Assembly (NCBI RefSeq): GCF_000093085.1
Contig: NC_014219.1
Coordinates: 2,100,384 to 2,164,383, forward strand
Length of the DNA stretch: 64,000 nt
Direction of reading: 5' to 3'
DNA from: [Bacillus] selenitireducens MLS10
Lineage (GTDB): Bacteria; Bacillota; Bacilli; Bacillales; Salisediminibacteriaceae
Made by a program: the position numbers and the translations under genes. The notes under the pieces were generated by a model. The model was not told the DNA's origin and did no database searches. It saw only the letters and a program-made list of their open reading frames with translations. This document shows positions 25,732 through 36,770 of this stretch, piece by piece (positions within the stretch are counted from its first letter, which is position 1; each line of letters starts with the position of its first letter).

Positions 25732-27281
25732 AGCTTCTTTCGATCCAAACGTTTTTTCAGCTTGCATCGAACCGTTCCGATTTGCTCCTGAATGCTTTAT
25801 GGGAGCATATCCATATGTCTTTAATTGCTCTATTAATCTCCGTGTTTATTGCTGTTCCTTTAGGCGTTGTTCTTGCTCATTACCGGAGCGGGGCAGAGCC
25901 TGTTATCGGGGTCACAGCAGTGTTGCAGACGATTCCGAGTCTTGCGCTGCTCGGGTTTTTAATCCCTTTCATCGGCATTGGGACGACCCCCGCCATCGTT
26001 GCTCTGACCGCATATGCGCTGATGCCGATTTTACGAAACACCTATACCGGTATTAAAGAGGTGGACCCTGCGCTGATGGAGGCTTCAAGAGGCATGGGGA
26101 TGAATACGCTGCAACAGCTTCACAAAGTACAGCTTCCCCTTGCGATGCCAACAATTATGGCAGGGATCCGTACAGCGATGGTGCTGATTGTCGGAACAGC
26201 CACATTGGCAGCACTGATTGGAGCGGGAGGTCTTGGAGATCTTATCATGCTCGGTATAAACAGAAGCAACAATTACTACATTCTGCTTGGGGCCATACCT
26301 GCAGCCTTATTGGCTTTGTTACTCGACGCCATTCTCCGATTCACGGAAAAACGCTCTCTGGGTACAAGTATTGCGCCGATTGTAACAGTTGTGAGCCTTG
26401 CGCTTTTGATTGTCCTATCGCCAACTGTGTTTCAAGCGTTTCAATTTTCAGATGATGGCCCGGATGAAATTGTCATTGCAGGAAAACTGGGCGCAGAACC
26501 GGAGATTATCATCAATATGTATAAACTCCTGATCGAGGCGGAGACCGATTATGAAGTGGTGCTTGAAGATGGATTCGGAACAACCGATTTTACATTTGAA
26601 GCGCTCCGTGCAGGTGAGATTGATGGATATTTTGAGTTTACTGGTACAGCCATCGTCAATCTCCTTAATGAAGAGCCGGTCAGTAACGAGGAGCGGCCGG
26701 CATTTGAACAGGCAAGAGACGGCATGTATGAGGCATTCGGGTTTGTGTTTCTTGAGCCGATGGCGTATCAAAACACTTATGCCATTGCTGTTACAGAAGA
26801 GTTCGCAGAAACCCATGATCTTGAAACCATCGGTGATTTGCGTCCAATAGAAGATGAGATCACGGCGGCCTTTACGTTTGAATTCATCGACCGCGATGAT
26901 GGTTATCCGGGTATTCAGGATGCTTACGATCTCGACTTTGCGAATGTTCAGGGGATGGATCCGGGATTGAGAGCAGACGCTGTTGAGTCAGGTGATGTTC
27001 AGGTCACGGATGCTTATTCCACGGATTCCTACATGATTCGCTACTCACTTGTCGCACTTGAAGACGACGAGCACGTTTTCCCGCCGTTTAATGGTGCTCC
27101 TCTATTCAGGGAGGAAGTTCTGCTTGCTTATCCTGAAATTGAGGATGTGCTCAATCAGCTTGGCGGCATGATTACAGAGGAAGAGATGCTTCAGATGAAT
27201 TATCAGGTGGACGAAGAAGACCGGAATGCCGTTGATGTCGCAAGAGAATATCTTGAAGAGTCGGGTCTTTTGACACCATAA
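25728..27281 (+). CDS. opuFB: Compatible-solute ABC importer, permease fused to substrate-binding domain
   Basis: This 517-residue protein has a permease domain with about six membrane segments (residues 1-235), including the EAA loop EASRGMGMNTLQQLHKVQLPLAMP region that docks on the ATPase. It is followed by an extracytoplasmic QAT/OpuAC-like binding domain (about 245-517: EIVIAGKLGAEPEIIINMY, GYFEFTGTAIVN, DAYSTDSYM). The fusion tethers the substrate trap to the channel. OpuF systems take up glycine betaine, homobetaine, DMSP and similar solutes; which of them applies here cannot be read. It works with the ectoine genes in salt adaptation. Confidence 0.9.
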   Translation: MKLLSIQTFFQLASNRSDLLLNALWEHIHMSLIALLISVFIAVPLGVVLAHYRSGAEPVIGVTAVLQTIPSLALLGFLIPFIGIGTTPAIVALTAYALMPILRNTYTGIKEVDPALMEASRGMGMNTLQQLHKVQLPLAMPTIMAGIRTAMVLIVGTATLAALIGAGGLGDLIMLGINRSNNYYILLGAIPAALLALLLDAILRFTEKRSLGTSIAPIVTVVSLALLIVLSPTVFQAFQFSDDGPDEIVIAGKLGAEPEIIINMYKLLIEAETDYEVVLEDGFGTTDFTFEALRAGEIDGYFEFTGTAIVNLLNEEPVSNEERPAFEQARDGMYEAFGFVFLEPMAYQNTYAIAVTEEFAETHDLETIGDLRPIEDEITAAFTFEFIDRDDGYPGIQDAYDLDFANVQGMDPGLRADAVESGDVQVTDAYSTDSYMIRYSLVALEDDEHVFPPFNGAPLFREEVLLAYPEIEDVLNQLGGMITEEEMLQMNYQVDEEDRNAVDVAREYLEESGLLTP

Positions 27282-27293
27282 AGGAGGATCACA

Positions 27294-27719
27294 ATGTTTC
27301 AACGAATTATGCTTGCAGCTGACGGATCGGATTATTCCCTGAAAGCTGCGGAGAAAGCCATTTTCATTGCAAAGGCAAATCCGACTTCCAAAATAACGGT
27401 CGTTCATGTTGTTGACGAACTGCCGTCGCGAACGGATGTGATGGATGCGGAGTTTCAGCCGCGGGATATTCCGGAGCATAGGAAATCTCAGATTGCAAAT
27501 GTCAGGGAATTGTTGGAGAAAGCGGAGGTTAAGTTTGAGATGAAACATATTTTTGGTGATCCTGGACCGGCACTTGTTCATGAATCCATCGATATGAAGG
27601 CTGATCTCGTCTTGATTGGCAGTCGTGGCCTTAACTCATTTCAACAAATGGTTCTCGGCAGTGTCAGTCATAAAGTGGCAAAGCGGGCGAAGTGCCCGGT
27701 TATGATCGTGAAGGAATAA
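27294..27719 (+). CDS. Universal stress protein (UspA family)
   Basis: This 141-residue protein has the Usp fold: MFQRIMLAADGSDYSLKA at the start, VVHVVDE, and the ATP-binding signature GSRGLNSFQQMVLGSVS (GxxG-x9-GS) near the end. It therefore probably binds ATP. AAAGGAGG lies 6 bases before the ATG, 12 bases after opuFB, so it is likely co-expressed with the osmolyte importer; a role in stress response fits that context. Confidence 0.9.
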   Translation: MFQRIMLAADGSDYSLKAAEKAIFIAKANPTSKITVVHVVDELPSRTDVMDAEFQPRDIPEHRKSQIANVRELLEKAEVKFEMKHIFGDPGPALVHESIDMKADLVLIGSRGLNSFQQMVLGSVSHKVAKRAKCPVMIVKE

Positions 27720-27743
27720 ATACGCAGATGGAGGCGATAGATC

Positions 27744-28157
27744 ATGAATAATCCTGATATGAAAACCATAAAAACCATTCTCGAAGAGGCGAAAACCATC
27801 GCAGTGGTCGGTCTCAGTGACAAGCCGAGCCGAACGAGCTACCAGGTGGCAGAAGTGCTGGTGAATGCCGGCTATCGTGTTATCCCGGTAAATCCGAGAG
27901 TGGAAGAGGTTTTTGGTGTACAGGCAGTCGGGTCTCTCAATGATATTGAAGAAAAAGTGGATATCGTGAATGTCTTCAGAAGAAGTGAATTATTAAAAGA
28001 AATGGTACCGGATGTGCTGGCCTCAGAAGCACCGGTCTTTTGGGCGCAAATGGGCGTGTATGATGAAGATGTGGCAGATCAGCTGAATGAAGCCGGTAAA
28101 ACGGTGATTATGGATCGCTGTATCAAAGTAGATTACGCATCCCTTCTGAATGTATGA
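27744..28157 (+). CDS. CoA-binding-domain protein (YneT/YccU family)
   Basis: This 137-residue Rossmann-fold protein starts KTIAVVGLSDKPSRTSYQVA and contains VIPVNPRVEEVFG and VFWAQMGVYDEDVADQ, the signature of the small CoA_binding_2 family. Members bind CoA or acyl-CoA; no enzymatic activity is established. Its place just before parE matches yneT in Bacillus. GGAGG lies 9 bases before the ATG, 24 bases after the stress protein gene. A terminator follows. Confidence 0.85.
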   Translation: MNNPDMKTIKTILEEAKTIAVVGLSDKPSRTSYQVAEVLVNAGYRVIPVNPRVEEVFGVQAVGSLNDIEEKVDIVNVFRRSELLKEMVPDVLASEAPVFWAQMGVYDEDVADQLNEAGKTVIMDRCIKVDYASLLNV

Positions 28158-28169
28158 TATGATTAATGG

Positions 28170-28197
28170 GCAGCTGCAGCATGTGCAGCTGCTTTTC
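28170..28197 (+). terminator. Intrinsic terminator after the CoA-binding protein gene
   Basis: GCAGCTGCA and TGCAGCTGC form a 9-bp stem with a 5-base loop, followed by TTTT. Confidence 0.75.
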
Positions 28198-28231
28198 CAT
28201 TTCAAAATATAAGAACAGGTGTTTGAATGTA

Positions 28232-28261
28232 TTGACAAACCACTCTTCAAACAGCTATTTT
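28232..28261 (+). promoter_or_regulatory. Sigma-A promoter of parE-parC
   Basis: A consensus TTGACA is followed after 18 bases by TATTTT. The parE start codon lies about 50 bases downstream. Confidence 0.6.
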
Positions 28262-28311
28262 AAAAGATAGGTATGTGTCAGAGCAAGAGCTGAAAGGGGA
28301 TCTTTCGATTG

Positions 28312-30282
28312 ATGAACAAGAATGATTTTGCCTACAACGATGATGCGATTCAGGTACTAGAAGGGCTTGATGCTGTCAGAAAACGCCCGGGAATGTATAT
28401 CGGCAGTACCGATCACCGCGGCCTGCATCATCTCGTATTTGAAATAGTAGACAACTCCGTCGATGAAATCCTGGCCGGATTCGGTAATGAGATTACTGTT
28501 ACTATTCATAAAGATCAAAGTGTCAGTATCCAGGACTCAGGTCGCGGCTTTCCGACCGGTATGCACCGATCCGGAAAACCGACTCCTGAAGTGATTCTGA
28601 CGGTTCTCCATGCAGGCGGGAAATTTGGTCAGGGCGGTTATAAAACAAGCGGTGGTCTTCACGGCGTCGGTGCATCGGTTGTGAATGCCCTGTCAGAATG
28701 GCTCGAAGTCACCATCTATCGTGATGGTGTGATTTCTCAGCAGCGATTTGAAAATGGCGGAAAACCCGCAACGACGCTCGAAAAAGTAGGAAAGACGAAG
28801 CGGACAGGCACGACGGTTCACTTTAAACCGGATGAAGCCATCTTCGGTTCGATCACTTTTCACTACGACACGCTTGCTGAGCGGCTGAGAGAAGCGGCAT
28901 TTTTAATTAAAGGTGTGAAGATTGAACTGATTGACGAACGTGGTGATGAGCCTGAACGTGATACGTTCCAGTTCGATACAGGCCTTGTTGCATTCGTGGA
29001 TTACCTGAATGAAGAGAAAGATATTCTTCATCCTGTGATTCAGTTTGAGGGGGTCCATGATGAGATTGAGGTGGATATCGCTTTTCAGTATAATGACGGT
29101 TTTACAGAGAATATGCTCTCCTTTGTCAATAACGTCCGTACAAAAGACGGCGGGACCCATGAACTTGGGGCGAAAGCGGCAATCACAAGAATCATCAATG
29201 AACATGCCCGAAAGTTGGCGCTTTTAAAGGAAAAGGATAAAAATCTGGATGGTTCAGATATTCGTGAAGGATTTACAGGGATTATTTCTGTCAGAGTTCC
29301 TGAAGAAAAGCTGCAGTTTGAAGGTCAGACTAAGGCAAAACTCGGAACAGCAGAAGCACGATCTGCCGTTGATCAGGTAATAAGCGGGAAACTTGCCTTC
29401 TTTCTTGAGGAAAATCCCGAGTTCAGCCATATGTTGATCAAAAAGGCGGTCAAAGCTTCACAGGCCCGAGAAGCTGCGAGAAAGGCCCGTGAAGATGCAC
29501 GCAACGGCAAAAAGAATAAGCGTAAAGATGCGATGTTAAGCGGCAAATTGACTCCTGCACAGTCTCGTAATCCGAATAAAAATGAACTCTATCTAGTCGA
29601 GGGGGATTCTGCCGGCGGTTCTGCGAAACAGGGACGTGATCGGAAGTTCCAAGCGGTGCTGCCTCTTCGCGGTAAAGTCATCAACACAGAAAAAGCTAAA
29701 CTTGCAGACATCATGAAGAACGAAGAAATCCGCACGATCATTTATGCAATCGGCGGTGATGTGGGACCGGATTTCGACCTGGAGAATATTAACTACGATA
29801 AAATCGTCATCATGACGGATGCGGATACGGACGGGGCCCATATTCAAGTGCTTCTTTTGACGTTCTTCTACCGGTATATGCGGCCATTGGTAGAAGCGGG
29901 GCGGATCTACATTGCACTTCCGCCGCTCTATAAAGTGAGCAGAGGATCAGGGAAAAAAGAAATCGTGGAATACGCATGGGATGAAAATGGCCTGCAAGGT
30001 GCCATTGATCAGGTTGGAAAAGGGTATATCCTTCAGCGCTATAAAGGACTCGGTGAGATGGATGCCACACAGCTGTGGGAAACAACGATGAATCCTGAAT
30101 CCCGCACGCTCGTGAGGGTGACCATTGAGGATGTGGCAAGAGCTGAGCGTCATGTTTCGACTCTGATGGGAGACAAGGTTGAACCAAGGCGAAAGTGGAT
30201 TGAACGTAATGTCGCTTTCGGACTTAACGAAGACACAAATATTCTTGATAATGATCATTTACTCATCAGCGAGGAGGAGTAA
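28312..30282 (+). CDS. parE: DNA topoisomerase IV subunit B
   Basis: This 656-residue protein is the ATPase subunit of topoisomerase IV, which unlinks daughter chromosomes. It has the GHKL ATP site (EIVDNSVDEILAG, RGFPTGMH, GGLHGVGASVVNALS), the Toprim region (VEGDSAGGSAKQGRD and MTDADTDGAHI) and the end typical of ParE. The DNA-gyrase-type insert is absent. Both TTG (28309) and ATG (28312) follow an AAAGGGGA site; ATG is preferred. parC follows after 3 bases. The N-terminal FAYNDDAIQVLEGLDAVRKR matches Bacillus ParE better than GyrB. Confidence 0.95.
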   Translation: MNKNDFAYNDDAIQVLEGLDAVRKRPGMYIGSTDHRGLHHLVFEIVDNSVDEILAGFGNEITVTIHKDQSVSIQDSGRGFPTGMHRSGKPTPEVILTVLHAGGKFGQGGYKTSGGLHGVGASVVNALSEWLEVTIYRDGVISQQRFENGGKPATTLEKVGKTKRTGTTVHFKPDEAIFGSITFHYDTLAERLREAAFLIKGVKIELIDERGDEPERDTFQFDTGLVAFVDYLNEEKDILHPVIQFEGVHDEIEVDIAFQYNDGFTENMLSFVNNVRTKDGGTHELGAKAAITRIINEHARKLALLKEKDKNLDGSDIREGFTGIISVRVPEEKLQFEGQTKAKLGTAEARSAVDQVISGKLAFFLEENPEFSHMLIKKAVKASQAREAARKAREDARNGKKNKRKDAMLSGKLTPAQSRNPNKNELYLVEGDSAGGSAKQGRDRKFQAVLPLRGKVINTEKAKLADIMKNEEIRTIIYAIGGDVGPDFDLENINYDKIVIMTDADTDGAHIQVLLLTFFYRYMRPLVEAGRIYIALPPLYKVSRGSGKKEIVEYAWDENGLQGAIDQVGKGYILQRYKGLGEMDATQLWETTMNPESRTLVRVTIEDVARAERHVSTLMGDKVEPRRKWIERNVAFGLNEDTNILDNDHLLISEEE

Positions 30283-30285
30283 GCT

Positions 30286-32868
<2,583 letters not shown>

Positions 32869-32875
32869 TTAAAAT

Positions 32876-32905
32876 AAAAAACCGCTGGATTATTCCAGCG
32901 GTTTT
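32876..32905 (-). terminator. Terminator overlapping the end of the DUF2203 gene
   Basis: AAAACCGCTGGA and TCCAGCGGTTTT form a perfect 12-bp stem with a 4-base loop. On the minus strand TTTTTATTTTAA follows. The stop codon of the gene falls in the loop, so the last codons are part of the terminator stem. Confidence 0.85.
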
Positions 32906-33294
32906 CGTCCCTGATAGCCATCCTCTGGTCCATGATAATGTGAAATTTCTTTTTCGCCATATTTCCAGCATAACAGAATCTCTTTTTCATTCAGTTTTGA
33001 AGGAAAATCGATGAGCCCAACTTCAACATCTTTCAGTTGAGCACCATGACGTTCAATATTATTCACATGAAGCCTTGCCTGAATTTCAATAAACTCCAGC
33101 TTTGATTCAGCAATAAACTGTTCATCCGACGGATTTTCCTGAGCTTGTCCGGTCTGTACAGATCCAGATTTATTCAGCGTGTTGACTTTCGATTTGAATT
33201 CTTTATTTAATGCTCGAAGTGCGTCAATTTCCTGCTCCATTAACGGAATCAGTGCGTTGGCTTCGTCAATCGTAAACAACTGCTTGTCAGCCAT
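32890..33294 (-). CDS. DUF2203 family protein
   Basis: This 134-residue protein begins MADKQLFTIDEANALIPLME and continues with a helical segment and the end LCWKYGEKEISHYHGPEDGY, the hallmarks of DUF2203. The family's function is unknown. GGAGGTGATC lies 5 bases before the ATG. It is monocistronic, and its final codons form one arm of its own terminator. Confidence 0.85.
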   Translation of the reverse strand: MADKQLFTIDEANALIPLMEQEIDALRALNKEFKSKVNTLNKSGSVQTGQAQENPSDEQFIAESKLEFIEIQARLHVNNIERHGAQLKDVEVGLIDFPSKLNEKEILLCWKYGEKEISHYHGPEDGYQGRKPLE

Positions 33295-33373
33295 GTGGGA
33301 TCACCTCCTGTATATGACCCATTATGACAAACTCATGGCAGGAACAAAAGAAATTTGCCTGTAAGGTCATATT

Positions 33374-34111
33374 TCAGATCAATTCAAAATGGTGTAAAGC
33401 CTTGGCAACGCCAGCCTGCTCATTCGTGGCAGTCACATGATCAGCGGCCTTCTTTGTGATTTCTTGAGCATTACCCATGGCTACACCTATGCCGCAGGCT
33501 TTAATCATCGATACATCATTCAGGCTGTCACCCATGGCGATCATTTCATCCATAGCGATTCCAGTCTCCGTACTGACGATTTCAAGTGCACCTGCTTTAT
33601 TCACTCCGGCCGCATTGACTTCGATATTTGTCTCACTGGAGTTCGTTACTTCGAGGTCATCACATGCCTTTAGGGCCTTAATAATTGCATGCCTTGCTTC
33701 ATCATCTTTCGTGTCAAAACCGAATTTCAGCCATGTATGCTGATCAATACGCTCAGGCATCGCCAGTTTATATACTTCTTCTGTTGTGGCAGCCCAATTA
33801 TACGTGTCATATCGCTGCTTCAGCTCCCACATATAGGAGACCCGATCCGGATTTAACGGCACACGGTGAAGCACCTGGTCCGGCAGTCGCCATACTTCAC
33901 TGCCATTCCCTGTTACAATCAGATCACGAAGCCCGAGCTGTTCTGCGTAATGTTCACAGGCCATCAAAGATCTGCCGGTGCTGAGTACAACGGTCAGTCC
34001 GTTTGTAACAGCCTTTTGAATAGCGGTAATATTTTCAGGATGAATGGTATGGTCATTTCGTAAAATCGTACCGTCAATGTCCAACGCAATCAGTTTAATC
34101 GTTTTCTTCAT
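33374..34111 (-). CDS. HAD-superfamily Cof-type sugar/flavin phosphatase
   Basis: This 245-residue protein has the HAD motifs: I LIALDIDGTILRND, II VVLSTGR, III a lysine near KAGALEI and IV MIAMGDSLNDVSMI, with a Cof-type cap domain between. Members dephosphorylate sugar phosphates, FMN or PLP; the substrate cannot be assigned. The ATG at 34111 follows AGAGGA by 7 bases. The TTG two codons upstream is too close to that site. Confidence 0.88.
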   Translation of the reverse strand: MKKTIKLIALDIDGTILRNDHTIHPENITAIQKAVTNGLTVVLSTGRSLMACEHYAEQLGLRDLIVTGNGSEVWRLPDQVLHRVPLNPDRVSYMWELKQRYDTYNWAATTEEVYKLAMPERIDQHTWLKFGFDTKDDEARHAIIKALKACDDLEVTNSSETNIEVNAAGVNKAGALEIVSTETGIAMDEMIAMGDSLNDVSMIKACGIGVAMGNAQEITKKAADHVTATNEQAGVAKALHHFELI

Positions 34112-34158
34112 AAACAAATCCTCTTTTCTTTATGATCGAAATCGTTATTATTCTTCAT

Positions 34159-34368
34159 TTAACCGTAAATAAAATATACAACGGTTAAAATCAGTGCCGG
34201 GATAAACGTGACGGCATAAATGACAGACATATTCGTAAAATGTGATTTTGTTTTCCGGTCGTAATCTTTATCGTCGGGATCTATCCCGATCTTAATCGTC
34301 AGTATAAGAGCAATGATGCAAATGATCGCAGCTGGAATGAGGTAGTAGATCATCTGGTCGCTTGTCAT
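34159..34368 (-). CDS. Small protein with two membrane segments
   Basis: This 69-residue protein has two hydrophobic helices (residues about 6-25 and 47-68) joined by a charged loop (GIDPDDKDYDRKTKSHF). GGGGTGAG lies 5 bases before the ATG at 34368; an upstream in-frame ATG lacks a ribosome-binding site. No family was recognised. It stands alone between the HAD gene and the speD terminator. Confidence 0.7.
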   Translation of the reverse strand: MTSDQMIYYLIPAAIICIIALILTIKIGIDPDDKDYDRKTKSHFTNMSVIYAVTFIPALILTVVYFIYG

Positions 34369-34459
34369 GCTGCTCACCCCTTTCTGCCCTCATCATAACC
34401 CATTCAGCATAAAAAATACATTGGAAGCCACTGCTTTTACAGAGGCCTGCCTGATCAAT

Positions 34460-34493
34460 AAAAAAGGAGACTGCCATATCATATGGCAAGTCA
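34460..34493 (-). terminator. Intrinsic terminator of speD
   Basis: GACTGCCATAT pairs with ATATGGCAAGTC (one bulge). On the minus strand CTCCTTTTTTATTG follows, just after the speD stop. Confidence 0.75.
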
Positions 34494-34500
34494 CCTTCGG

Positions 34501-35313
34501 TTAATCCCGATTCATATTTTTCCCGTAATAGATCTCGTTCATCTCGTGTTGAATCTTTTTGGTGATCATGGACTGTTCTTCATCCGTTAAATCCGATTCA
34601 TCATAACCAAACAGATAATTGTCGATGTCGAATTCTTTTAATTTGCATTTTGTATGAAAGATATTCTCCTGATAAATATTGACATCAAACATGTGAAACT
34701 GATCTTTTATGTCTCGTGGAATATAGTTTTGGATCGAATTAATGTCGTGATCAATAAAATATTTGACGCCATTCACATCCCTTGTGAATCCGCGTACCCG
34801 GTAATCCATCGTCATGACATCCGTATCAAACGAGTGGATCAGATAGTTTAAGGCCTTCAGTGGAGAAATCTCACCACAGGTGGATACATCAATATCTGCA
34901 CGGAATGTACTGATGTCTTCCACCGGATTGTATTCCGGATACGTGTGGACGGTGATGTGGCTTTTGTCCAGGTGCATTAATGTCGTATGCGGTACAGGTC
35001 CGGGACTTTCTTCAAACGCTGATTCCGGTGCACCGTCGACCGGGCCTTCAGATACCAGCATTGTTACACTTGCACCCTGTGGTTCATAGTCCTGCTTGGC
35101 AATATTCAGAACATGGGCGCCGATCATTTCTGCCACGTCTGTCAGGATTTTTGTCAGGCGGTCTGCGCTGTAATGTTTATCGATATATTTCATATACCGT
35201 TTACGTTCATCTTTCGTCTTTGTATAGCAGACATCATACATATTAAAACTTAATGATTTTGTCAGGTTGTTGAATTCATGAAGCTGAATTCGCTGTTCAG
35301 GTGTTAAAGTCAC
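34501..35313 (-). CDS. speD: S-adenosylmethionine decarboxylase proenzyme, long (enterobacterial) type
   Basis: This 270-residue protein makes decarboxylated SAM, the aminopropyl donor for spermidine. It is the long SpeD class known from Escherichia coli, not the short class of Bacillus subtilis. The self-cleavage and pyruvoyl site is Ser118 in [16 protein letters not shown]. Further family segments are [17 protein letters not shown] and [13 protein letters not shown]. The start is GTG ([10 protein letters not shown]) with a GCGGGG site about 10 bases upstream. The leader contains a terminator-like hairpin. No speE is present in the window. Confidence 0.93.
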   Translation of the reverse strand: MTLTPEQRIQLHEFNNLTKSLSFNMYDVCYTKTKDERKRYMKYIDKHYSADRLTKILTDVAEMIGAHVLNIAKQDYEPQGASVTMLVSEGPVDGAPESAFEESPGPVPHTTLMHLDKSHITVHTYPEYNPVEDISTFRADIDVSTCGEISPLKALNYLIHSFDTDVMTMDYRVRGFTRDVNGVKYFIDHDINSIQNYIPRDIKDQFHMFDVNIYQENIFHTKCKLKEFDIDNYLFGYDESDLTDEEQSMITKKIQHEMNEIYYGKNMNRD

Positions 35314-35334
35314 TGTCGCATACCCCGCTCATCT

Positions 35335-35373
35335 CAAAAAATTAACAGTTACTTTATAAAAAAAGTAACTGTT
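35335..35373 (-). promoter_or_regulatory. Terminator-like hairpin at the very start of the speD transcript
   Basis: On the minus strand AACAGTTACTTT pairs with AAAGTAACTGTT (12 bp, 6-base loop) and is followed by AATTTTTTG. It begins 3 bases after the predicted transcription start and ends about 20 bases before the speD start codon. It may be an attenuator of speD, the terminator of the upstream gene (which ends 85 bases away), or both. Confidence 0.6.
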
Positions 35374-35382
35374 TACGATACC

Positions 35383-35410
35383 ATTATGACATATTGAATA
35401 AAAAGTACAA
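35383..35410 (-). promoter_or_regulatory. Candidate sigma-A promoter of speD
   Basis: On the minus strand TTGTAC and CATAAT are separated by 16 bases. The predicted start is about 35376, just before the leader hairpin. Confidence 0.55.
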
Positions 35411-35457
35411 ACATTTTTTTGTCTGAAAAGGAGAAAAAGCGCTTTAATTCAGGATTT

Positions 35458-35946
35458 TCACCTCTGATAAGCTTCGGATTTCATCGCTTGAATGAATGTA
35501 TCCAAAGCTTGATAATTCAGTGTTGATTGATCATCACCGGATCCAGTCACTCGTCTGACGATCATTTTTTCGAACATATTCATTTTCGAGAAGATCAGTT
35601 CACCACCCGGTAAAACAATGGCCGATGCATGTTCCCTTAGGGATTCAGGAAAGGCATTCTCGAACTGCAGCTGAGCTTCCATGTCTTCGTGCATGCAACA
35701 CAGAAACAGTCCGATTCTTTTCTCAAGAAGCAGGCTTTCATGATGTTGGATCAATGCTTTCATCCGTCTGTTAATTTGACCCATATGGACAGACGCGCCG
35801 AGTATGACGCGATCATAGTGCCTGAAATCAGTTTTTTTTGATGTTGAGAGTTCAATCAGTTCAGAATCCGGAATGGCGTTAGAAATATATACTGCAGTTT
35901 TATGCGCCGTGCCGTGTTTGCTGCAGTAGATCACAGCTGTTTTCAT
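35458..35946 (-). CDS. Flavodoxin-domain protein (HemG-like)
   Basis: This 162-residue protein begins MKTAVIYCSKHGTAHKTAVY, the phosphate-binding loop of flavodoxins, and continues with YDRVILGASVHMGQINRR and GLFLCCMHED, the pattern of the Flavodoxin_5/HemG-like group. Such proteins bind FMN; HemG oxidises protoporphyrinogen, but no haem genes are nearby, so that role is only a possibility. The ATG at 35946 follows GGAGTGATC; the ATG three codons earlier overlaps that site. Confidence 0.75.
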   Translation of the reverse strand: MKTAVIYCSKHGTAHKTAVYISNAIPDSELIELSTSKKTDFRHYDRVILGASVHMGQINRRMKALIQHHESLLLEKRIGLFLCCMHEDMEAQLQFENAFPESLREHASAIVLPGGELIFSKMNMFEKMIVRRVTGSGDDQSTLNYQALDTFIQAMKSEAYQR

Positions 35947-36054
35947 GTTGATCACTCCGTTTCCAAGTCGAATGATGAGGGCTTTCTACTATCATACGTC
36001 ACAACTTGGCAGGAGTGTGTGTCAATCTTGCGTCATTCCGTTCGATGAGGCTCT

Positions 36055-36086
36055 CACAAAAACAGCCTGCCACGAAGGTGGCAGGC
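36055..36086 (-). terminator. Terminator of the DUF2187 gene
   Basis: GCCTGCCAC and GTGGCAGGC form a 9-bp stem with a 4-base loop. On the minus strand TGTTTTTGTG follows. Confidence 0.8.
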
Positions 36087-36091
36087 ATCCA

Positions 36092-36295
36092 TCAGATGAT
36101 TTTGTATTCTGTGTGCTTGAGTACGGTACGCGGGCGAGAGCCGTCCTCTTCTTTTTCATCTAATTCCACAGAAATGGAGTTTGTATAGGGGGAAATTACT
36201 TTTGCGCTCTTTCCTTTATACTCACCCGCAGTGACCTTCACTGCGTCTCCGGAATTCAGGATCGGTTGTTCTTTTTGTTGAGATTCCTCAGCCAT
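36092..36295 (-). CDS. DUF2187 (YkvS-like) KOW-type small protein
   Basis: This 67-residue protein begins MAEESQQKEQPILNSGDAVK and has a KOW-like beta strand pattern (VKVTAGEYKGKSAKVIS) followed by LDEKEEDGSRPRTVLKH. This is the DUF2187 family of small Bacillales proteins; the KOW fold suggests contact with RNA or ribosomal proteins, but no function is established. AGGAGG lies 7 bases before the ATG. The frame upstream has no usable start. Confidence 0.75.
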   Translation of the reverse strand: MAEESQQKEQPILNSGDAVKVTAGEYKGKSAKVISPYTNSISVELDEKEEDGSRPRTVLKHTEYKII

Positions 36296-36425
36296 TATGC
36301 TTCCTCCTTTTGCGGTGACTCCTAAGCTGGAGCCGATACTGTACAAAGGAAATAGTAAACGTTATAAAGGGATCAAGTCAAGTACAAAATACCAAACATT
36401 TGTAATCCTTTCTGTTGAAAGAAAA

Positions 36426-36755
36426 TCACGTTCTGGAGCTTGAAATGGTCATGGCATCAAGGTTGATCTTGGCACCGGTTTTTTTGAGGAAATCGAGTCC
36501 GACAATTCCGTCTGATTCGAGATCTTCAAATTGAATGGTGAACTCACTCACCTTTAACGGTCCGATACTGAATGATGCGAACGTCATTTCGGTCATCCCA
36601 TCGGTCAGTCCGAGCTCCTTGCCTTTCTTTAAAGACAATTTTGTATGAGGTGCACAGGTGTCGATGATCATTCTGTCAGCCATGTATATTTCATCCTTTA
36701 AATGCAACCGTGCTTCAGTAAACAGCGTGTGATCTTCATATCGAATAGGCTTCAA
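36426..36755 (-). CDS. Retropepsin-like aspartic protease-fold protein
   Basis: This 109-residue protein resembles single-domain bacterial retropepsins: MIIDTCAPHTKLS at the place of the DTGA catalytic loop, the flap-like MTEMTFASFSIGPLKVSEF, and DGIVGLDFLKKTGAKIN near the end. The catalytic loop reads DTCA rather than DTGA; the aspartate is kept. Such proteins work as dimers, but activity is unproven here. The TTG at 36755 fits AAAGGAG at 9 bases, whereas the ATG at 36764 touches that site. The gene follows the MOSC gene closely. Confidence 0.6.
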   Translation of the reverse strand: MKPIRYEDHTLFTEARLHLKDEIYMADRMIIDTCAPHTKLSLKKGKELGLTDGMTEMTFASFSIGPLKVSEFTIQFEDLESDGIVGLDFLKKTGAKINLDAMTISSSRT

Positions 36756-36770
36756 TGTTTCCATCTCCTT

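Noticed and set aside
35300-35330. Short upstream frame [11 protein letters not shown] overlapping the speD start
   Set aside because: It recalls the uORF of eukaryotic AdoMet decarboxylase, but it has no ribosome-binding site and is probably chance.
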